A DNA stretch of 64,000 bases. Origin: Turnera subulata (taxonomy: Eukaryota; Streptophyta; Magnoliopsida; Malpighiales; Passifloraceae). The stretch is from contig JAKUCV010006264.1 of assembly GCA_028386065.3 (NCBI GenBank), forward strand, positions 1 through 64,000, written 5' to 3'. The position numbers and the translations under genes were made by a program. The notes under the pieces are model-generated. The model searched no databases. It was not told the origin of the DNA and saw only the letters and a list, made by a program, of their open reading frames with translations. Shown piece by piece: positions 1 through 12,631 of this stretch (its first letter is position 1; each line of letters starts with the position of its first letter).

Positions 1-1320
1 AATACGAAGAAGGTTAGAATGAACGATTCTAATGAAACCTACCTTTGGCATTGTCGTTTGGGCCATATAAACGAGACTCGTATTGCTAAACTCCATAAAG
101 ATGGACTATTAGACTCATTTGATTTTGAATCATATGAGACATGTGAGTCATGTTTGTTGGGCAAAATGACGAAGGCTCCCTTTACTGGTAAAGGTGAAAA
201 AGCTTCAGACTTATTAGGTCTTATACATTCTGATGTATGCGGACCTATGTCTACACAGGCTAGAGGTGGTTTTCAATACTTCATTACATTTACTGATGAT
301 TACAGTAGATATGGCTATGTGTATCTTATGAGACACAAGTCAGAATCCTTTGAAAAGTTCAAAGAATTCAAGAATGAAGTACAGAATCAACTTGGTAAGA
401 GTATTAAAATGCTTCGATCTGATTGAGGAGGTGAATACTTAGACCGAGAATTTCTTGATCATCTAAAGGAATGTGGTATAGTATCACAACTTACTCCACC
501 AGGTACGCCTCAATGGAATGGTGTTTCTGAAAGGTGGAATAGAACCTTACTAGATATGGTTCGTTCTATGATGAGTCAAGCTGACCTTCCTTCTTCGTTT
601 TGGGGACATGCATTATTGAGTGCTGCATTTACACTTAACCGTGTTCCATCTAAATCGGTCGAAAAGACACCACATGAGATATGGACTGGGAAGCGTCCCA
701 ATTTGTCTTTTATGAGGATTTGGGGTTGTGAGGCTTACGTGAGACGTGAAGCATCAGATAAACTCGGCCCTAAATCCGAGAAGTGCATCTTTGTAGGATA
801 CCCTAAGGAAACAAAAGGGTATTACTTCTATAACCCCACCGACCACAAAGTGTTTGTTGCTAGGACTGCTATTTTTCTAGAAAAGCAATTTATTTCTAGA
901 GGAATCAGTGGGAGAAAAATAGAACTCGTAAAAGTTCGAGATCTAGAGACTGAGATGGAACAAGGACAGGAACCACAAGATGTTGTGGATGAGAATCCTG
1001 TACCTATAACACATGGACCGCGTAGGTCGGATAGGATTCGGTATGAGCCTGAGAGATTTGGATTTCTTATGACTCATACTGGAGATGTGATGCTCATAGA
1101 TGAGGATGAGCCCACTTCCTATCAGCAGGCCATTACGGGTTCGGACTCCAAGAATTGGCTAGAAGCCATGAATTCGGAAATGGAATCCAAGTATGAAAAC
1201 AAAGTATGGACCTTGGTTGATCCACCTGCAGGGGTAAAACCCATAGGGTGCAAATGGGTCTTTAAGAAAAAGACCGACATGGATGGTATTGTGATTACAT
1301 TTAAAGGGTGATTGGTCACG

Positions 1321-2347
1321 AAAGGTTTCAAACAAGTTCATGGTATAGACTATGATGAAACTTTCTCACCAGTTGCCATGGTTAAATCCATCCGGATTCT
1401 GCTGGCAATAGCTGCATACCATGATTATGAGATATGGCAGATGGATGTCAAAACTGCTTTCCTAAACGAAAATCTTTTAGAGGATGTGTACATGACAAAA
1501 CCTGAAGGTTTTGTCGATCCAAAGAATGCTAATATGGTATGCAAATTGCAAAGATCCATATATGGGTTGAAGCAAGCTTCTAGGAGTTGGAATCTTCGTT
1601 TTAATGAAGTGATCAATGAGTTTGGTTTCATTAAGAACGAAGATGAACCATGTGTTTACAAGAAGGTTAGTGGGAGCATTATTGTTTTCTTGTTGTTGTA
1701 TGTTGACGACATTCTACTCAATGGGAATGATATTCCGACGCTACAGTCAGTAAAGACTTGGTTAGGAAAGAATTTCTCAATGAAGGACTTAGGAGAAGCT
1801 GCCTACGTGTTGGGTATAAAGATCTATAGAGATAGATCCAAAAGGCTTCTCGGTCTAAGTCAGAGTACATATATTGACAAAGTGCTAAAGAGGTTTAGCA
1901 TGCAAGATTCCAAGAAAGGATTCTTGCCCATGTCTCATGGCGTATCTCTCTCTAGGAATCAATGTCCTAGTTCATATAAGGAGAGAGAACGGATGAGTAA
2001 GATTCCTTATGCTTCTGCAGTAGGATCTATCATGTATGCCATGCTATGTACCCGACCGGATGTCGCTTATGCTTTGAGTGTCACAAGCAGATATCAATCT
2101 GATCCCGGTGAAAGTCATTGGACAGCGGTTAAAAACATCCTTAAGTACTTGAGAAGGACTAAGGATGCATTCCTTGTGTATGGAAGCATTGATGAGCTTG
2201 TTGTAAAGGGTTACACAGATGCTAGCATCCAAACAGACAGGGATGACTTTAGATCGCAATAAGGTTATGTGTTTTGTCTTGGAGCTGGTGCTGTATGCTG
2301 GAAGAGTTCTAAGCAAGAGACAGTTGCAGATTCTACAACCGAGGCCG
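1321..2347 (+). repeat. RT tandem duplication, copy 1
   Basis: First unit of a direct tandem duplication of 1027 bp covering the RT and the start of RNase H. It keeps YVDD at the RT active site but carries a TAA stop at 2260 that copy 2 lacks. By eye the two units differ at roughly 15-20 sites. Confidence 0.95.
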
Positions 2348-3374
2348 AAAGGTTTCAAACAAGTTCATGATATAGACTATGATGAAACTTTCTCACCAGT
2401 TGCCATGGTTAAATCCATCCGGATTCTGCTGGCAATAGCTGCATACCATGATTATGAGATATGGCAGATGGATGTCAAAACTGCTTTCCTAAACAAAAAT
2501 CTTTTAGAGGATGTGTACATGACAAAACCTGAAGGTTTTGTCGATCCAAAGAATGCTAATATGGTATGCAAATTGCAAAGATCCATATATGGGTTGAAGC
2601 AAGCTTCTAGGAGTTGGAATCTTCGTTTTAATGAAGTGATCAAAGAGTTTGGTTTCATTAAGAACGAAGATGAACCATGTGTTTACAAGAAGGTTAGTGG
2701 GAGCATTATTGTTTCCTTGTTGTTGTATGTTGACAACATTCTACTCAATGGGAATGATATTCCGACGCTACAGTCAGTAAAGACTTGGTTAGGAAAGAAT
2801 TTCTCATTGAAGGACTTAGGAGAAGCTGTCTACATGTTGGGGATAAAGATCTATAGAGATAGATCCAAAAGGCTTCTCGGTCTAAGTCAGAGTACATATA
2901 TTGACAAAGTGCTAAAGAGGTTTAGCATGCAAGATTCCAAGAAAGGATTCTTGCCCATGTCTCATGGCGTATCTCTCTCTAGGAATCAATGTCCTAGTTC
3001 ATATAAGGAGAGAGAACGGATGAGTAAGATTCCTTATGCTTCTGCAATAGGATCTATCATGTATGCCATGCCATGTACCCGACCGGATGTCGCTTATGCT
3101 TTGAGTGTTACAAGCAGATATCAATCTGATCCCGGTGAAAGTCATTGGACAGCGGTTAAAAACATCCTTAAGTACTTGAGAAGGACTAAGGATGCATTCC
3201 TTGTGTATGGAAGCGTTGATGAGCTTGTTGTAAAGGGTTACACAGATGCTAGCTTCCAAACAGACAGGGATGACTTTAGATCGCAATCAGGTTATGTGTT
3301 TTGTCTTGGAGCTGGTGCTGCATGCTGGAAGAGTTCTAAGCAAGAGACAGTTGCAGATTCTACAACCGAGGCTG
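2348..3374 (+). repeat. RT tandem duplication, copy 2
   Basis: Second unit, starting after GAGGCCG at 2341-2347 and running to the same point as the end of unit 1. Its RT active site reads YVDN instead of YVDD. 1027 is not a multiple of 3, so translation cannot pass from unit 1 to unit 2 in frame. Confidence 0.95.
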
Positions 3375-3718
3375 AGTACATTGCTGCCTCAGATGCGGCG
3401 AAATAGGCTGTATGGATTAAGAAGTTTGTAACTGAACTTGGGGTGGTTCCTAGTATTGAGAGTCCGATTGAGCTCTATTGTGACAACAATGGGACAATCG
3501 CACAGGCTCAAGAACCTAGAAACCACCAGAGATCCAAACATATACTCCGACGCTATCATCTTATTAGACAGATCGTAGATAGAGGCGACGTCAGGCTGTG
3601 CAGAGTTCCTTCTGAGAACAATGTAGCAGATCCTTTGACTAAGCCGCTCACACAGCAGAAGCATGATGGTCATTGCGCATCCATTGGTATTAGATACATG
3701 CCTGATTGGCTTTAGTGC

Positions 3719-3729
3719 AAGTGGGAGAT
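3719..3729 (+). other. Polypurine tract of Copia element 1
   Basis: AAGTGGGAGAT directly before the LTR start TGTTAGTGC. It is the expected primer site for plus-strand DNA synthesis. The same motif, one base changed, precedes the second LTR at 8030-8040. Confidence 0.8.
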
Positions 3730-5440
3730 TGTTAGTGCAATATGCCCAAAAGCTAATTAATGGATGGTTATTTTTAGTCATGTATATACATTAAGGTTAT
3801 TCCAATAAATATGATTACGAGATAATCGCTTGCACATATTTATAACCCTAGAATACTTTGTATTCTTAAAATGTCCCTAGTTGATTATTATTATGGATGG
3901 GTTGTAATAATAAATTAAGACTAGCGTATGTTGAGAATTATATGAGATATGAATTCTACATACAGGTAAAAGTTAGAGAACTTTTGGACTGGAATGACCC
4001 ACATAAGAACCCTACATGGAACGTTATATGATAGTCATTAGTGGTTCTTTTACATGTATTGTCCTTAGACTTGAGATCATCAAGGTTCCCAACATATGAG
4101 TCGTATACTTTGACATTATTTCTAATCATCCGTAACTAGGTGGACTTAAGGGTAATCATTGGGTATATGATAAATGTGCAGTGGGTTTTGATTGATCAAG
4201 ATGGGATTCATCCGACCCATATAATGGGTATATTATCAGATGGGCTTCTTGATAGAGTTGAATAGTTGAATGCGTAGCCATGCTCGGATTATATGATATG
4301 GTGATATCATTAGGATCCGTTTTACACAGTTAACTCGGGGATCAAGAAACTAAGATTAAACATATACGAGATTGACGTTTTCCATGTCTCGGTTTAATCT
4401 TGATATTGGGACGAAAGGACGATGACATGTTCCGAGGCATATAGAATCAGTACTGATCTTGTCGTTCGGGTAGCAATGATGTGTTGCTAGACGCCGCTCT
4501 TTGCCTATAATTGTAAAATGAAATTTTTACAATTATTGTCGGACGTTATAAGTGCCTACAGGGTCACACACATAGAACCGGTTATTCGAGCAGATGGTTG
4601 AACCGTGGTTGGAGCATGGTTCGACCGGGTGTGGTTGGACCATGGTTAGACTGGGTCGTTTGGGTTGGTTTGGTTCACTAGTTACCAGCATTATTGAACC
4701 TGAATTATTACTCAGAAAGGACGAAATTGATGTGTCATTATTATATATATAGTGATATGTATGATTAAAGTGTAGTTAGTGGAAACATGATCATGTAGAT
4801 GATTGTGACTAAAGTATAGATAATGGAAACTCAATCATACAAATTGACATATGATAATATATATATGTGTGATCGGGTTGGCTATTTCCATATGAACTAA
4901 CGTTGAAGATATATATGTTGATATATATGGTTGAGTTAGTGGAGACATGATCATGTTGATGATTGTGACTAAAGTATAGATAATGAAAAACACAATCATG
5001 CATGATAAAATGTATGTGTGATTAGGTTGACCATTTCTATACATAAACTAACGTTGATACATATATGTATGTATGTGAAAGAAAGTGGTTAATGAGATTA
5101 ACACACAAAAGAATACACACTTCATTCTTGAGAAAGAAACACATTAAACACTAGTCTCTAGCTCTCGGAAATTCTGCAGCTAGCACTGCGGTTCGGGAGT
5201 GCTCGGGTTAGTAATCGTGTGACGATTGCTTGCGGTCATTGACGGTTTGTGTGGATACCATAGAGGAGTCGGATTTCTGTCCGGTTCTTGCTGATTCGGA
5301 TCATCAGTTGAGGGAAAGATCTCAACCTAACCAGGTACGAATTTTTGTTATTCGGTTTACCCCGTTTCACATGGATCCTCCATTAGTTCCGGGTTTTCCG
5401 CTGCGCATATTGTCTCTTTTTGCATACCCTGTTACTTACA
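3730..5440 (+). mobile_element. Copia LTR 1 (between the two pol copies)
   Basis: Begins TGTTAGTGCAATATGCCC right after the polypurine tract and ends CTTACA, so it has TG...CA ends; about 1.7 kb. It aligns along most of its length with the LTR at 8041-9634. It serves as 3' LTR of element 1 and lies directly against the pol of element 2, with no primer-binding site or gag in between. It contains a 160-bp tandem repeat that the other LTR lacks. Confidence 0.85.
4775..5094 (+). repeat. Two tandem ~160-bp units in Copia LTR 1
   Basis: The block starting GTTAGTGGAAACATGATC near 4774 recurs near 4934 as GTTAGTGGAGACATGATC, with the same following text (GATTGTGACTAAAGTATAG). AT-rich. Absent from the LTR at 8041-9634. 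Confidence 0.8.
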
Positions 5441-8025
5441 GGCTTTTCGTTTGTAATAAAGAACAATTGTTGTTCTATTTATTTCAATGATGTTTATTAT
5501 GGCGGTGCGTATTCGAGCAATGGTTTGTATGTTCTAAACCTAGAAACACCGATCTATAACGATAATGCGAAGAAGGTTAGAATGAACGATTCTATTGAAA
5601 CCTACCTTTGGCATTGTCGATTGGGCCATATAAACGAGACTCGTATTTCTAAACTCTATAAAGACGGACTTTTAGACTCTTTTGATTTTGAATCATTTGA
5701 GACATGTGAGTCATGTTTGTTAGGCAAGATGACGAAGGCTCCTTTTACCGGTAAAGGTGAAAGAGCTTCGGACTTGTTAGGTCTTATACATAGTGATGTA
5801 TGTGGACCGATGTCGACAGAAGCTAGAGGTGGATTTCAATACTTCATTACATTTACTGACGATTTCAGTAGGTATGGCTATGTGTATCTAATGAAACACA
5901 AGTCAGAATCCTTTGAAAAGTTCAAAGAATCCAAGAGTGAAGTATAGAATCAACTCAGCAAGAGTATTAAAATGTTTCGATCAGATCGAGAAGGTGAATA
6001 CTTAGACCGAGAATTTCTTGATCATCTAAAGCAATGTGGTATAGTATCACAACTTACTCCACCAGGTACACCTCAGTGAAATGGTGTATCTGAAAGGAGG
6101 AATAGAACTTTGTTAGACATGGTTCGTTCTATGATGAGTCAAGCTGACCTACCTTCTTCGTTTTGGGGACATGCACTAATGAGTGCTGCATTTACACTTA
6201 ACCGTGTTCCATCTAAATTCGTCAAAAAGACACCATATGAGATATGGACTGGGAGGCGCCCCAATTTTGTCTTTCATGGGGATGTGGGGTTGTGAGGCTT
6301 ACGTGAGACGTGAAGCATCAGATAAACTCGGCCCTAAATCCGATAAGTGTCTCTTTGTAGGATACCCTAAGGAAACTAAAGGGTATTATTTCTACAATCC
6401 CACCGACCACAAAGTCTTTGTTGCTCGGACTGCTATTTTTCTAGAAAGAGAATTTATTTCTAGAGGAATCAGTGGGAGAAAAATAGAACTTGAAGAAGTT
6501 CGAGATCTAGAGGCTGAGATGGAACAATGACAGGAACCACAAGATGTCGTGGATGAGAATCCTGTACCTATAACACATGGACCGCGTAGGTCGGATAGGA
6601 TTTGGTATGAGCCTGAGAGATATGGATTTCTTATGAGTCATACTAGAGATGTGATGCTCATAGATGAGGATGAGCCCACTTCCTATCAGCAGGCCACAAC
6701 GGGTCCGGACTCCATGAAGTGGCCAGTAGCCATGAATTCGAAATTGGAATCCATGTATGAAAACAAAGTATGGACCTTGGTTGACCCACCCGAAGGGGTA
6801 AAACCCATAGGGTGCAAATGGGTCTTTAAGAAAAAGACTGACATGGATGGTAATGCGATTACCTATAAAGGGCGATTGGTTGCGAAAGGTTTCAAACAAG
6901 TTCATAGTATAGACTATGATGAAACTTTCTCACCAGTTGCCATGGTTAAATCCATCCGGATTCTGTTGGCAATAGCGGCGTACCATGATTATGAGATATG
7001 GCAAATGGATGTCAAAACTGCTTTCCTAATGGAAATCTTTTAGAGGATGTGTACATGACACAACCTGAAGGTTTTGTTGATCCAGAGAATGCTAATATAG
7101 TATGCAAGTTGCAGAGATCCATTTATGGATTGAAGCAAGCTTCTAGGAGTTGGAATCTTCAGTTTAATGATGTGATCAAGAGTTTGGTTTCATTAAGAAC
7201 GAAGATGAACCATGTGTTTACAAGAAGGTTAGTGGGAGCATTATTGTTTACCTGTTGTTGTATGTTGACGACATCCTACTCATTGGGAATGACATTCCGA
7301 CACTACAGTTTGTAAAGGCTTGGTTGGGAAAAAATTTCTCGATGAAGGACTTAGGAGAAGCTGCCTAAGTGTTAGGTATGAAGATCTATAGAGGCAGATC
7401 CAAAACGCTTCTCGGGCTAAGTCAAAGTACGTATATTGACAAGGTGCTAAAGAGGTTTAGCATGCAAGATTCCAAGAAAGGATTCTTGCCCTTGTCACAT
7501 GGCATATCTCTCTCAAAGAATCAATGTCCTAGTACATCTAAGGAGAGAGAGCGGATGAGTAAGATCCCTTATGCTTCGGTAATAGGATCTATCATGTATG
7601 CCATGCTATGTACTCGACCGAAAGTCGCTTATGCTTTGAGTGTCACAAGCAGAAATCAATCCGATCCCGGTGAGAGTCACTGGACAGCAGTTAAGAAAAT
7701 CCTTAAGTACTTGAGAAGGACTAAGGATGCATTTCTTGTCTATGGAAGCGTTGATGAGCTTGTTGTAAAGGGTTACACAGATGCTAGCTTCCAAACTGAC
7801 AGGGATGATTTTAGATCGCAATCAGGTTATGTGTTTTGTCTTGGAGATGGTGCTGTGAGCTTGAAGAGTTCTAAGCAAGAAACAATTGCCAACTCTACAA
7901 TTGAGGTTGTACAAAGTTCCTTCTGAGAACTATGTAGCAGATCCTTTGGCTGAGCCTTTCACACAGCGGAAGCATGATGGTCATGCTACATCCATTGGTA
8001 TTAGATACAAGGATGATTGGCTTTA
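5441..8025 (+). pseudogene. Copia element 2 pol, internally damaged
   Basis: Second copy of the same Copia pol. It starts slightly further upstream than element 1 (the stretch just before the integrase zinc finger), then follows the same order: integrase zinc finger, integrase core, linker, RT, RNase H. Stops lie near 5945, 6079, 6528 and 7366; frameshifts near 6270, 7030 and 7185. In RNase H about 230 bp present in element 1 are missing at about 7903, between the TEAE region and the final DPL segment. The left edge abuts LTR 1 directly, so primer site, gag and protease are deleted. It is not functional. Confidence 0.9.
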
Positions 8026-8040
8026 GTGCAAGTGGGAGAA

Positions 8041-9634
8041 TGTAAGTAATATGCCCAAAAGCCAATCAATGGATGATTGTAGTCATGTATATACATTGAG
8101 GTTATTCCAATAAATATGATTATGAGATAATCGCTTGCACATATNAAAAGCCAATCAATGGATGATTGTAGTCATGTATATACATTGAGGTTATTCCAAT
8201 AAATATGATTATGAGATAATCGCTTGCACATATTTATAACCCTAGAATACTTTGTATTCTTAAAATGTCCCTAGTCGATTATTATTATGGATGGGTTGTA
8301 ATAATAAATTAAGACTAGCGTATGTTGAGAATTATATGAGATATCTATTCTACATACGAGTACAAGTTAGAGAACTTGTGGACTGGACCGACCCACATAA
8401 GAACCCTACATGGAAAGTTATATGATTGTCATTAGTGGTTCTTATATGTATTGTCCTTAGACCTGAGATCACCAAGGTTCCCAACATATGAGTCGTATCC
8501 GTAACTGGGTGGACTTAAGGGTAATCATTGGGTATATGATAAATGTGTAGTGGGTTTTGATTGATCAAGAAGGGATTCGTCCGACCCATATAACGGGTAT
8601 ATTATCAGATGGGCCTCTTGATAGAGTTGAACTGTAAATGCAAGGCCATGCTCGGATTATATGATATGGTGATATCATTAGGATCCGTTTTACACAGTTA
8701 AATCGGAGTTCAAGAAACTAAGATTAAACATATACGAGATTGACGTTTTCCATGTCTCGGTTTAATCTTGATAATGGGACGAAAGGACGATGACATGTTC
8801 CGAGGCATATAGAATCAGTATTGATCTTGTCGTTCGGGTAGCAATGATGTGTTGCTAGACGCCGCTCTTTGCTTATAATTGTAAAATGAGATTTTACAAT
8901 TATTGTCGGGCGTTACAAGTGCCTACAGGGTCACACACATAGAACCGTTGATTCGAGCAGGTGGTTGAACCATGGTTAGACTGTGGTTGAACCGGTTTAT
9001 GGTTGGACCGTGGTTGAACCAGGGTCGTTTTGGTTCACTAATTATCTGAATTATTGAACCAGGTTTAGTGCTGTGCTGTGTTGATGTGTGATAATGCATT
9101 ATTGGTAGACAAAAGATGGTGAGTGTCATTATCATGCTACCTTTGGGCCATAGTGTTGGCCATTAGTCTAATTAACTAATGCATTATGTGTTAGTGTGAT
9201 CAAGTGTGCAGTGTTCAGTTTTTCAGACTTGAGAGCTTTAGCTTAACACCATGCTACACACTAGAAAACTTGAGTAAGACTTGAGTTTTATAGACACACA
9301 CTCTCTTCTTCTTCTTTGAGAAAGAAGGAAGAACACCAAAACGCACAAGTTCAAGTTCCCGAATTCCGCAGCTAGCATCGCGTCTCGGGAGAGCTCGGGT
9401 TGGAGATCGTGTGACGGTTTTCGGCTAGTCATCACGGTTCGTGTGGATACCATAAAGGAGCAGGATATTCTTCCGGCTCTTGCTGATTCGGTTCTACAGT
9501 TAGGTGAAAGATCCTAACCGTTTCAGGTATGATCGATTTTGTTGTTCGGTCTGGTTGCTTCACTTGGATCCTCCAAGGTTTCCGGGTCATTCCGCTGCAC
9601 TTGATTGTCAAGTTTGCATGCCCGGATACTTACA
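8041..9634 (+). mobile_element. Copia LTR 2
   Basis: Starts TGTAAGTAATATGCCC after a polypurine tract at 8030-8040 and ends ACTTACA. It is homologous to LTR 1 but lacks that LTR's 160-bp tandem repeat and holds an artificial duplication around an N. It is the 3' LTR of element 2. Confidence 0.85.
8057..8233 (+). repeat. Identical 88-bp blocks around a single N (assembly scar)
   Basis: Positions 8057-8144 and 8146-8233 are identical and are separated only by an N at 8145. LTR 1 has this stretch once. The simplest reading is two contigs joined without removing their overlap. Confidence 0.93.
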
Positions 9635-10203
9635 ATTGGAGTCCGACCGGTTTTGATTAAATATTATTAAAATAATATTAATAATATATCTGGAAGATAA
9701 AATTTGAAAGTAAGTAACTGTTCCCAGGAAAAAAAATTCAATCCATACGAGCACAACGGTTAGTTTTAGAGTACCTATGTGCGGTCGAGGAGTTCTTGCC
9801 TCCCTCTCAAACCCTGGCGTAACCTGCAGGCTGCAACAAAGGACCAGCGAAACTGGCTTCTGGCGATGAAGAGAAAGATGTGGGGAAGTGGAGATCAAAG
9901 AAACTTGCTCTCACCTTGGTCGAGAGTTCAACTCTGCCAATGGTTGCAAGAGCGATGTTTGGGAATTAAGGTTGTGGAAGGAGGATTCTCAATTGATTTG
10001 GGAATTATTTTTTTTTTTCAAAACCCTTGCGGCGTTGAAGAAAGAGAGAAAAAAGAATTGTAGAATTGTGATGAGTGAGTTGATTTATTTGAGAGACTTG
10101 TTTTCTTTTCTATTTTAAAATCAGCCAGCCAAAAATAAACCAAACCATGTCATTTGGGTGGCTGCAAAATGAGAAAATCAGGGAAAAAAAATGGTAGGGG
10201 GGG
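9635..10203. other. Unassigned DNA between Copia and element A
   Basis: AT-rich near 9660-9690 (ATATTATT palindromic stretch), then mixed sequence and a G-run at 10197-10203. Short ORFs exist in several frames, but none shows a recognisable domain. This is the pre-insertion site of element A. Confidence 0.5.
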
Positions 10204-11552
10204 TGATATGTCTGCATATCATATACTATTTTAGAGCATAAAATACCCTTTTGACCAAACATTTAGCTAAGATCATGGATGTTATTTATAATTTTTAGCT
10301 TGTTTTCCACTAGTTTTGCTTCCATTTATTAGTTTATGCTTTCAGGTACCTTTTGTTGTAAATTGGTTTGATTGTTGAAGATTTGAAGCCCTCTGAAGAA
10401 TTCTAGAAACTTTGGAGCCAATTCATGAAGATTTCTTGACGATGAGTTTTCAACGGCGTCACACCATTGAAACCTACGGACCAGAATCTGGAGCCTTATA
10501 TTCGATGCGACAGAAGGATTACTCGTTGGCTAATTAATAGAGTGGCATCGACTTTGTTGCTACTTTCAAGAAAATAAAAGGAATTTTTGCTGAGCCTAAA
10601 AGTGGAGAACTCCTAGAAGAAAATAATTCCTACTTTTTAGTTATCTTAGCTAGACTCTAGGAAATAAAGTCTAGGGTTTTACTACAATAAAAGGAAGAAT
10701 CACAGTAGCAAAAAGGACAGGCTTTTCCTCTGGAAAATTGTCAACAACAGCTGGTGGAGAAGAAGTTCTCTAGTCTATCTTCTTTTGTCCTTTATTTCGG
10801 TTTGTATTATGAACAAATCCTCCACTGTTGTTTTCTTTCTAGCTATGAACTAAACTCTCTTTTCTTGGTCAAGAGGGATGTAGCTACTTGATTTCTTTTA
10901 TGGTTTAATTACTCCTCAAGCAACTTTTCTTATTCATGTTCTTGATTGATTTGTATGTGCTTTATTCAAGGTTAGAGACTGGCCATCTTTAGTTCCTGCT
11001 TTAGGATTTAAAACAAGTACCGAAAGGAGAAGTTTAAATCTTGAAAAACACAAATCAACCTCAATCTAGTGACTGAAAGGTAATAGATTATTGTGGAATT
11101 AGTAACTATACAAAACATCATTGCTCTTAGGAATAGGTTTGATCCACGAAAGTGGTAAGATTGACCTCTGAGACAAAATTATACCTCTAAAAGTCAATAA
11201 TTTCACCCTAAGTTGTTACCCATCAAGAAAAGGAATAGAAAGTTGTAGGTTTTTAGCGAACAGTGTCACCCTGTTAGCAGAATCTGGAGGATAATTAGGG
11301 CATAAAAGGATGGAGTAGTGAACCCCGATTGATCAAGACCTTCTATAATTTGATCTCCTCGTTTTATTTACAACTTATCTCTGTTTATTTTTATTATTTA
11401 TCAAAATCTTAAATCACTATCTTCAATTCATTATTTCTTTTACTGTTTTTTTCCTAACGGAATGAGACTGTTGATTAATTATTTTGCCTAGTCCCTGTGG
11501 ATACGACCTTGTGTGCTACTTCGATCTGTGCACTTGCAGAATTTATGCATCA
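10204..11552 (+). mobile_element. 5' LTR of element A
   Basis: TGATATGTCTGCATATCA... to ...ATTTATGCATCA. The first 18 bases form a 7-bp inverted repeat with a 4-nt loop. The right end carries the module CCTGTGGATACGACCTTG ... CACTTGCAG that is also seen in families D and E. Confidence 0.9.
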
Positions 11553-11558
11553 AGTTTT

Positions 11559-11575
11559 TGGCGTCGTTGTCGGGG
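11559..11575 (+). other. Primer-binding site, tRNA-Asp type (element A)
   Basis: TGGCGTCGTTGTCGGGG, six bases after the 5' LTR. It matches the complement of the 3' end of plant tRNA-Asp (CCCCGGCAACGGCG plus CCA) except for two C-to-T changes, as expected from decay of methylated cytosines. Confidence 0.85.
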
Positions 11576-11663
11576 ACTAGCGTCGAATAATTAATTACTG
11601 ATTTATTTCATTAGGCTTTTGTTTTTGTTTTACCCTCTCTTTTTATGAATTTCAGGTTTCAGG

Positions 11664-12620
11664 TTATATGAGCTTAGAAACTCACAGCAAGAACCTGAAC
11701 TCATCTCTGTTACTGATCCCGAATCTCTTCTACGTTCTCAAACGCAAAATCTGGAAACGGCAGCAGAGAGTGTCGCACCGTCAGACAACTCTGTGTCTGC
11801 AAAGGTAGAAAAGGAAAAAGAGGAACTGATACTTATTGCTATTCCAATGGCTGACAACGAAGATGAGCTGAATAATGTGCCCATGAATGAGCTACTAGCT
11901 CGAGGAATTGAGAACCGAAGCTAACCCATTGTCCACCCGGAGATCACAGCAGCTCAATATGAGCTGAAACAAAGTCTTATTCAATTTGTAGAAAATCGAA
12001 CATTTGGAGGCTCACCATCAGAGGACCCACACCAGCACTTGCACACTTTCCTCCAATGTTGTGACATTGTTAAGATCCAGGATTACAGTGATGATGCCAA
12101 TCGACTTCGCCTATTTTCATACTCATTAAGGGATAAGGCTCAAAAGTGGTTATCTAGCCTCCCTGCCAATAGCATTACCTCTTGGTCTGAGAAGGAGACT
12201 GCGTTCTTGAGCAAGTATTTTCCAACGAGCAAGCAGACTAAACTTCGATTGGAGATACAAGGATTCCAACAAAGGGCTGACAAGTCTCTCAAGGTAGCTT
12301 GGGATAGGTATCAAGATCTGATTGCAAGGTGCCCGGATCACTTTATTGGACCATTGGTCCTGTTGCAAATTTTTCATGATACGGCTACACCTGCGGAGTA
12401 ATCTACTTTGAACTCTATTACAGGGGGGAATTTTTTGGCTGCACCATATACTGAAGCCTGCCGATTAATGGATAATTTGGCTGATGAAACTACCAACCGG
12501 ACTCCACCAGGTTTCCTACAGCTTGATTCTATTTGAAAAATCGAAGTAGGAATGGTAGCCATGCAGTACCAGACTATGGAGATGGACAGCATGCGAAGGC
12601 CCTCTCCCCGAGGGACCCAC
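11664..12620 (+). pseudogene. Athila-like gag, N-terminal part (element A)
   Basis: Reading from about 11664, the translation gives an acidic N-terminal region followed by a retrotransposon gag domain (HLHTFLQCCDIVK ... LRLFSYSLRDKAQKWL ... FLSKYFPTSKQTKLR). Gag would form the cytoplasmic particle that packages element RNA. Stops lie at 11923, 12401 and 12536, and no ATG is in frame at the left; an ATG at 11646 is one base out of frame. The reading continues after the inserted DNA at 15762, where the zinc knuckle lies. The similarity is to Athila gag as I know the family. Confidence 0.82.
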
Positions 12621-12631
12621 CAAACTCAGGT

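Larger units (their letters stand above)
1..3714 (+). pseudogene. Copia element 1 pol (integrase, RT, RNase H), 5'-truncated
   Basis: This is the pol part of a Ty1/Copia retrotransposon; gag and protease lie outside the window or are lost. In order it shows the integrase zinc finger (HCRLGH then CESC, 1-180), the integrase core with HSDVCGP and TDDYSR as two acidic sites and GVSERWNRT as the glutamate region (about 200-560), a linker, the reverse transcriptase (about 1200-2000, YVDDILL at about 1700) and Copia RNase H ending in DPLTKPL (to 3714). In-frame stops lie at 424, 1309, 2260 and 3404, and an internal duplication shifts the frame, so it is dead. ERW replaces the usual ERR after the integrase glutamate. 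Assignment to Copia rests on the order integrase before RT. The lineage within Copia is not certain. Confidence 0.93.

Noticed and set aside
9779..10118. Short plus-strand frames before element A as a host gene exon
   Set aside because: No recognisable domain, overlapping frames, and no splice-consistent extension.
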